Assembly (NCBI GenBank): GCA_947170725.1
Contig: CAMVUM010000004.1
Span: 85,552-149,551 of the forward strand
Source of the DNA: an uncultured Prevotella sp.
GTDB lineage: Bacteria > Bacteroidota > Bacteroidia > Bacteroidales > Bacteroidaceae
DNA: 64,000 nt
Direction of reading: 5' to 3'
Within the stretch, counting starts at the first letter, position 1, and the number at the start of each line of letters is the position of its first letter. The translations under genes were made by a program, and so were the position numbers. Under the pieces are notes generated by a model. The model was not told where the DNA came from. It ran no database searches and worked only from the letters and a program-made list of their open reading frames with translations. Positions 62,355 to 64,000 of the stretch are shown here, piece after piece.

Positions 62355-63509
62355 ATGAGCAATACATTCGACAACGTCTCTACACCTATATATATAATAG
62401 AAGAACGTCTGCTGCGGCGCAACCTCAGTCTTATAGCCGACGTCGCCCGCCGTGCCGACATTGAGATAATACTCGCTTTCAAGGCCTTTGCCCTGTGGAA
62501 GACATTCCCGATATTCCGTGAATATATCAGTTCGACGACGGCAAGCTCTCTGAGTGAGGCTCGGCTGGCTGCCGAGGAGTTCGGAGCGCTGGCCCATACG
62601 TATTCGCCGGCCTATACCGACGGTGACATCGACACTATCGCGCGCTGTTCCAGCCATGTCACGTTCAATTCTTTAAGCCAATATGAGCGTTTCGGCCGCC
62701 GTGTGCGTGAGATAAATCCCGAGGTGTCGTGCGGTCTGAGGGTCAATCCGGAGTATTCGGAGGTAGAGACGATGCTCTATAATCCGTGCGCTCCGGGCAC
62801 ACGCTTCGGTATCACGGCAGATAAACTGCCGGAGACGCTGCCGGAGGGAATCGACGGTTTCCACTGTCATTGCCACTGCGAAAGTGGTGCGGACGTTCTC
62901 CAGCGGACTCTTGTTCATATAGAGGAGAAATTCGGGCGGTGGCTGCCGCGGCTCCGCTGGCTCAATCTCGGTGGCGGCCATCTAATGACGCGTCGTGATT
63001 ATGACGTGGAACTGCTTGTCCGTCTGATGGACGGTCTTCACCGCCGTTATCCCAATCTTCGCATTATCCTTGAACCGGGAAGTGCTTTTGCATGGCAGAC
63101 GGGGCCGCTGGTGGCTTCTGTTGTCGATGTTGTGGAGGACCATTCTGTCAAGACGGCTATTCTCGATGTGAGTTTCACATGCCACATGCCGGACTGTCTG
63201 GAGATGCCATACCATCCGGCAGTGCGTGGTGCGGAACTTCGTCCGCTCGAAGCGGCTACGGAAGAAAATACATATCGGCTCGGTGGAAACAGTTGTCTAT
63301 CGGGTGATTTCATGGGCTCGTGGCGTTTTGACAGACCGCTGAAACCGGGCGACAGGGTCGTTTTTGAGGATATGATACATTATACGACTGTGAAAACGTG
63401 TACATTCAACGGTATCACACATCCTTCGATAGGTATGCTTCATGAGGACGGAAAATTGGAGATTTTGCGCCGTTTTGGCTATGAAGACTACAAAAATCGC
63501 ATGGATTAG
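62355..63509 (+). CDS. nspC: Carboxynorspermidine/carboxyspermidine decarboxylase
   Basis: A 384-residue PLP enzyme of the alanine-racemase-fold (fold III) decarboxylases. The PLP Lys is K43 in ILAFKAFALWKTFP. TASSLSEARLAAEEFG, CGLRVNPEYSEVETMLYNPC, DGFHCHCHCESGADVL, WLNLGGGHLMTRRDYD and ILEPGSAFAWQTG are NspC signatures. It decarboxylates carboxyspermidine or carboxynorspermidine in the alternative polyamine route common in gut Bacteroidetes. The partner dehydrogenase is not in the window, and the gene stands alone with its own promoter. Confidence 0.96.
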   Translation: MSNTFDNVSTPIYIIEERLLRRNLSLIADVARRADIEIILAFKAFALWKTFPIFREYISSTTASSLSEARLAAEEFGALAHTYSPAYTDGDIDTIARCSSHVTFNSLSQYERFGRRVREINPEVSCGLRVNPEYSEVETMLYNPCAPGTRFGITADKLPETLPEGIDGFHCHCHCESGADVLQRTLVHIEEKFGRWLPRLRWLNLGGGHLMTRRDYDVELLVRLMDGLHRRYPNLRIILEPGSAFAWQTGPLVASVVDVVEDHSVKTAILDVSFTCHMPDCLEMPYHPAVRGAELRPLEAATEENTYRLGGNSCLSGDFMGSWRFDRPLKPGDRVVFEDMIHYTTVKTCTFNGITHPSIGMLHEDGKLEILRRFGYEDYKNRMD

Positions 63510-63539
63510 CACTTTTTTAGCAAAAAAGTCTCGAAAAGT

Positions 63540-63570
63540 TTTGGTGGTTCAAAAAAAAGCAGTACCTTTG
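63540..63570 (+). promoter_or_regulatory. Promoter of the tRNA cluster
   Basis: TTTG (63540-63543), a 19-bp spacer and TACCTTTG (63563-63570) match the Bacteroidetes consensus closely. The first tRNA begins 42 bp later. Confidence 0.8.
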
Positions 63571-63611
63571 CAACCGCAATCGAGAGAGATGCTTCTGGTA
63601 ACAGAATGAAC

Positions 63612-63684
<73 letters not shown>

Positions 63685-63732
63685 CACATATTGAACAAAA
63701 AGGAGCGCTGAGAGTTGGTTTCAGTGAAAAAT

Positions 63733-63814
63733 GCCCAAGTGGCGGAATTGGTAGACGCGCACGTTTCAGGTGCGTGTGTCGAGAGACGTGCAGGTTCGAG
63801 TCCTGTTTTGGGCA
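63733..63814 (+). tRNA. tRNA-Leu (anticodon CAG)
   Basis: An 82-nt class II tRNA with a long variable arm (TGTCGAGAGACGT). The start GCCCAAGTGGCGGAATTGGT is typical of bacterial tRNA-Leu. Anticodon CAG at 63767-63769; T-arm AGGTTCGAGTCCT. Confidence 0.95.
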
Positions 63815-63844
63815 CTCTTTTTTATTCAACATGGTTAATGTGTT

Positions 63845-63928
63845 GGAGAGGTGGCGGAATTGGTAGACGCGCTACTTTGAGGGGGTAGTGTCAATCGTGA
63901 CGTGGGAGTTCGAGTCTCCTCCTCTTCA
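63845..63928 (+). tRNA. tRNA-Leu (anticodon GAG)
   Basis: An 84-nt class II tRNA. Acceptor GGAGAGG pairs with CCTCTTC (one G-U), the D-arm has TGGCGGAATTGGTAGACGCG, anticodon GAG is at 63879-63881, with variable arm TGTCAATCGTGACGT and T-arm GAGTTCGAGTCTC. Confidence 0.95.
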
Positions 63929-63946
63929 CTCATTATTTTTTTTGTT

Positions 63947-64000
<54 letters not shown>

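Overview
The window looks like a chromosomal segment of a Bacteroidales bacterium close to Prevotella/Segatella. The signs are: many sites matching the Bacteroidetes sigma promoter (-7 TAnnTTTG) just upstream of genes; no obvious Shine-Dalgarno use; a peptidase C11 lipoprotein; fucosidase genes of families GH29 and GH95; a nucleotidyltransferase of the Bacteroidetes type (PF14907-like); a protein with a C-terminal sorting-type tail ending in RKVFVK; a split histidine kinase of the DUF5112/DUF5113 type; and a cobalamin locus headed by a surface protein. The species cannot be named from the sequence alone.

Layout. 1-755: the end of a Stealth-type capsule phosphotransferase. 923-14132 (minus): one long exopolysaccharide operon, read from right to left: solo receiver protein, initiating sugar phosphotransferase with a fused pseudo-receiver, TolC-like protein, Wzz-like chain-length protein with a degenerate kinase domain, Wzy-like polymerase, three GT2 and one GT4 glycosyltransferases, Wzx flippase, and a fucosyltransferase-like enzyme. 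14133-15659: gene-poor, holding the relic tail of a lost gene and a palindromic repeat element. 15660-18503: xylB-xylA for xylose use. 18758-19787: lrgA-lrgB type pair. 20024-23546 (minus): manC, gmd and fcl, making GDP-L-fucose. 23631-27411 (minus): DedA protein, TPR protein, glnS. 28320-31549: C11 protease diverging from a GH25 lysozyme and a zinc-ribbon membrane protein. 31875-34286: nucleotidyltransferase and NhaC antiporter.

34495-39953 is a hexuronate regulon: altronate dehydratase (uxaA) and a LacI regulator on the minus strand, kdgK and eda on the plus strand. Together they turn altronate into KDG, then KDPG, then pyruvate and glyceraldehyde-3-phosphate. Only 22 bp after eda lies a large split histidine kinase, followed by its response regulator and a small AbgT-like membrane protein. 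Flavodoxin follows. 45680-52404 (minus) is a three-gene glycosidase operon (GH95, GH106-like, GH29) aimed at fucose/rhamnose-bearing glycans. 52764-53873 is UDP-GlcNAc 2-epimerase.

53983-57058 looks like an acquired island: an acetyltransferase, a lipoprotein, two tightly coupled soluble orphan proteins, and the broken C-terminal piece of a tyrosine recombinase. Next come a cobalamin riboswitch and a B12 uptake locus (surface protein, BtuF-like, BtuC-like) with no BtuD ATPase in view, then nspC and a tRNA cluster (Gly-GCC, Leu-CAG, Leu-GAG, and a second Gly-GCC cut by the window end).

The long intergenic regions share a dispersed family of GC-rich palindromic elements built around CCGTAAGGGCCTTACGG (near 14.9, 27.9, 37.8 and 61.7 kb). 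A second, unrelated family is seen at 21.2 and 36.0 kb. These repeats, the pseudo-receiver on the initiating transferase, the split histidine kinase and the possible orphan-immunity island are the items most worth following up.
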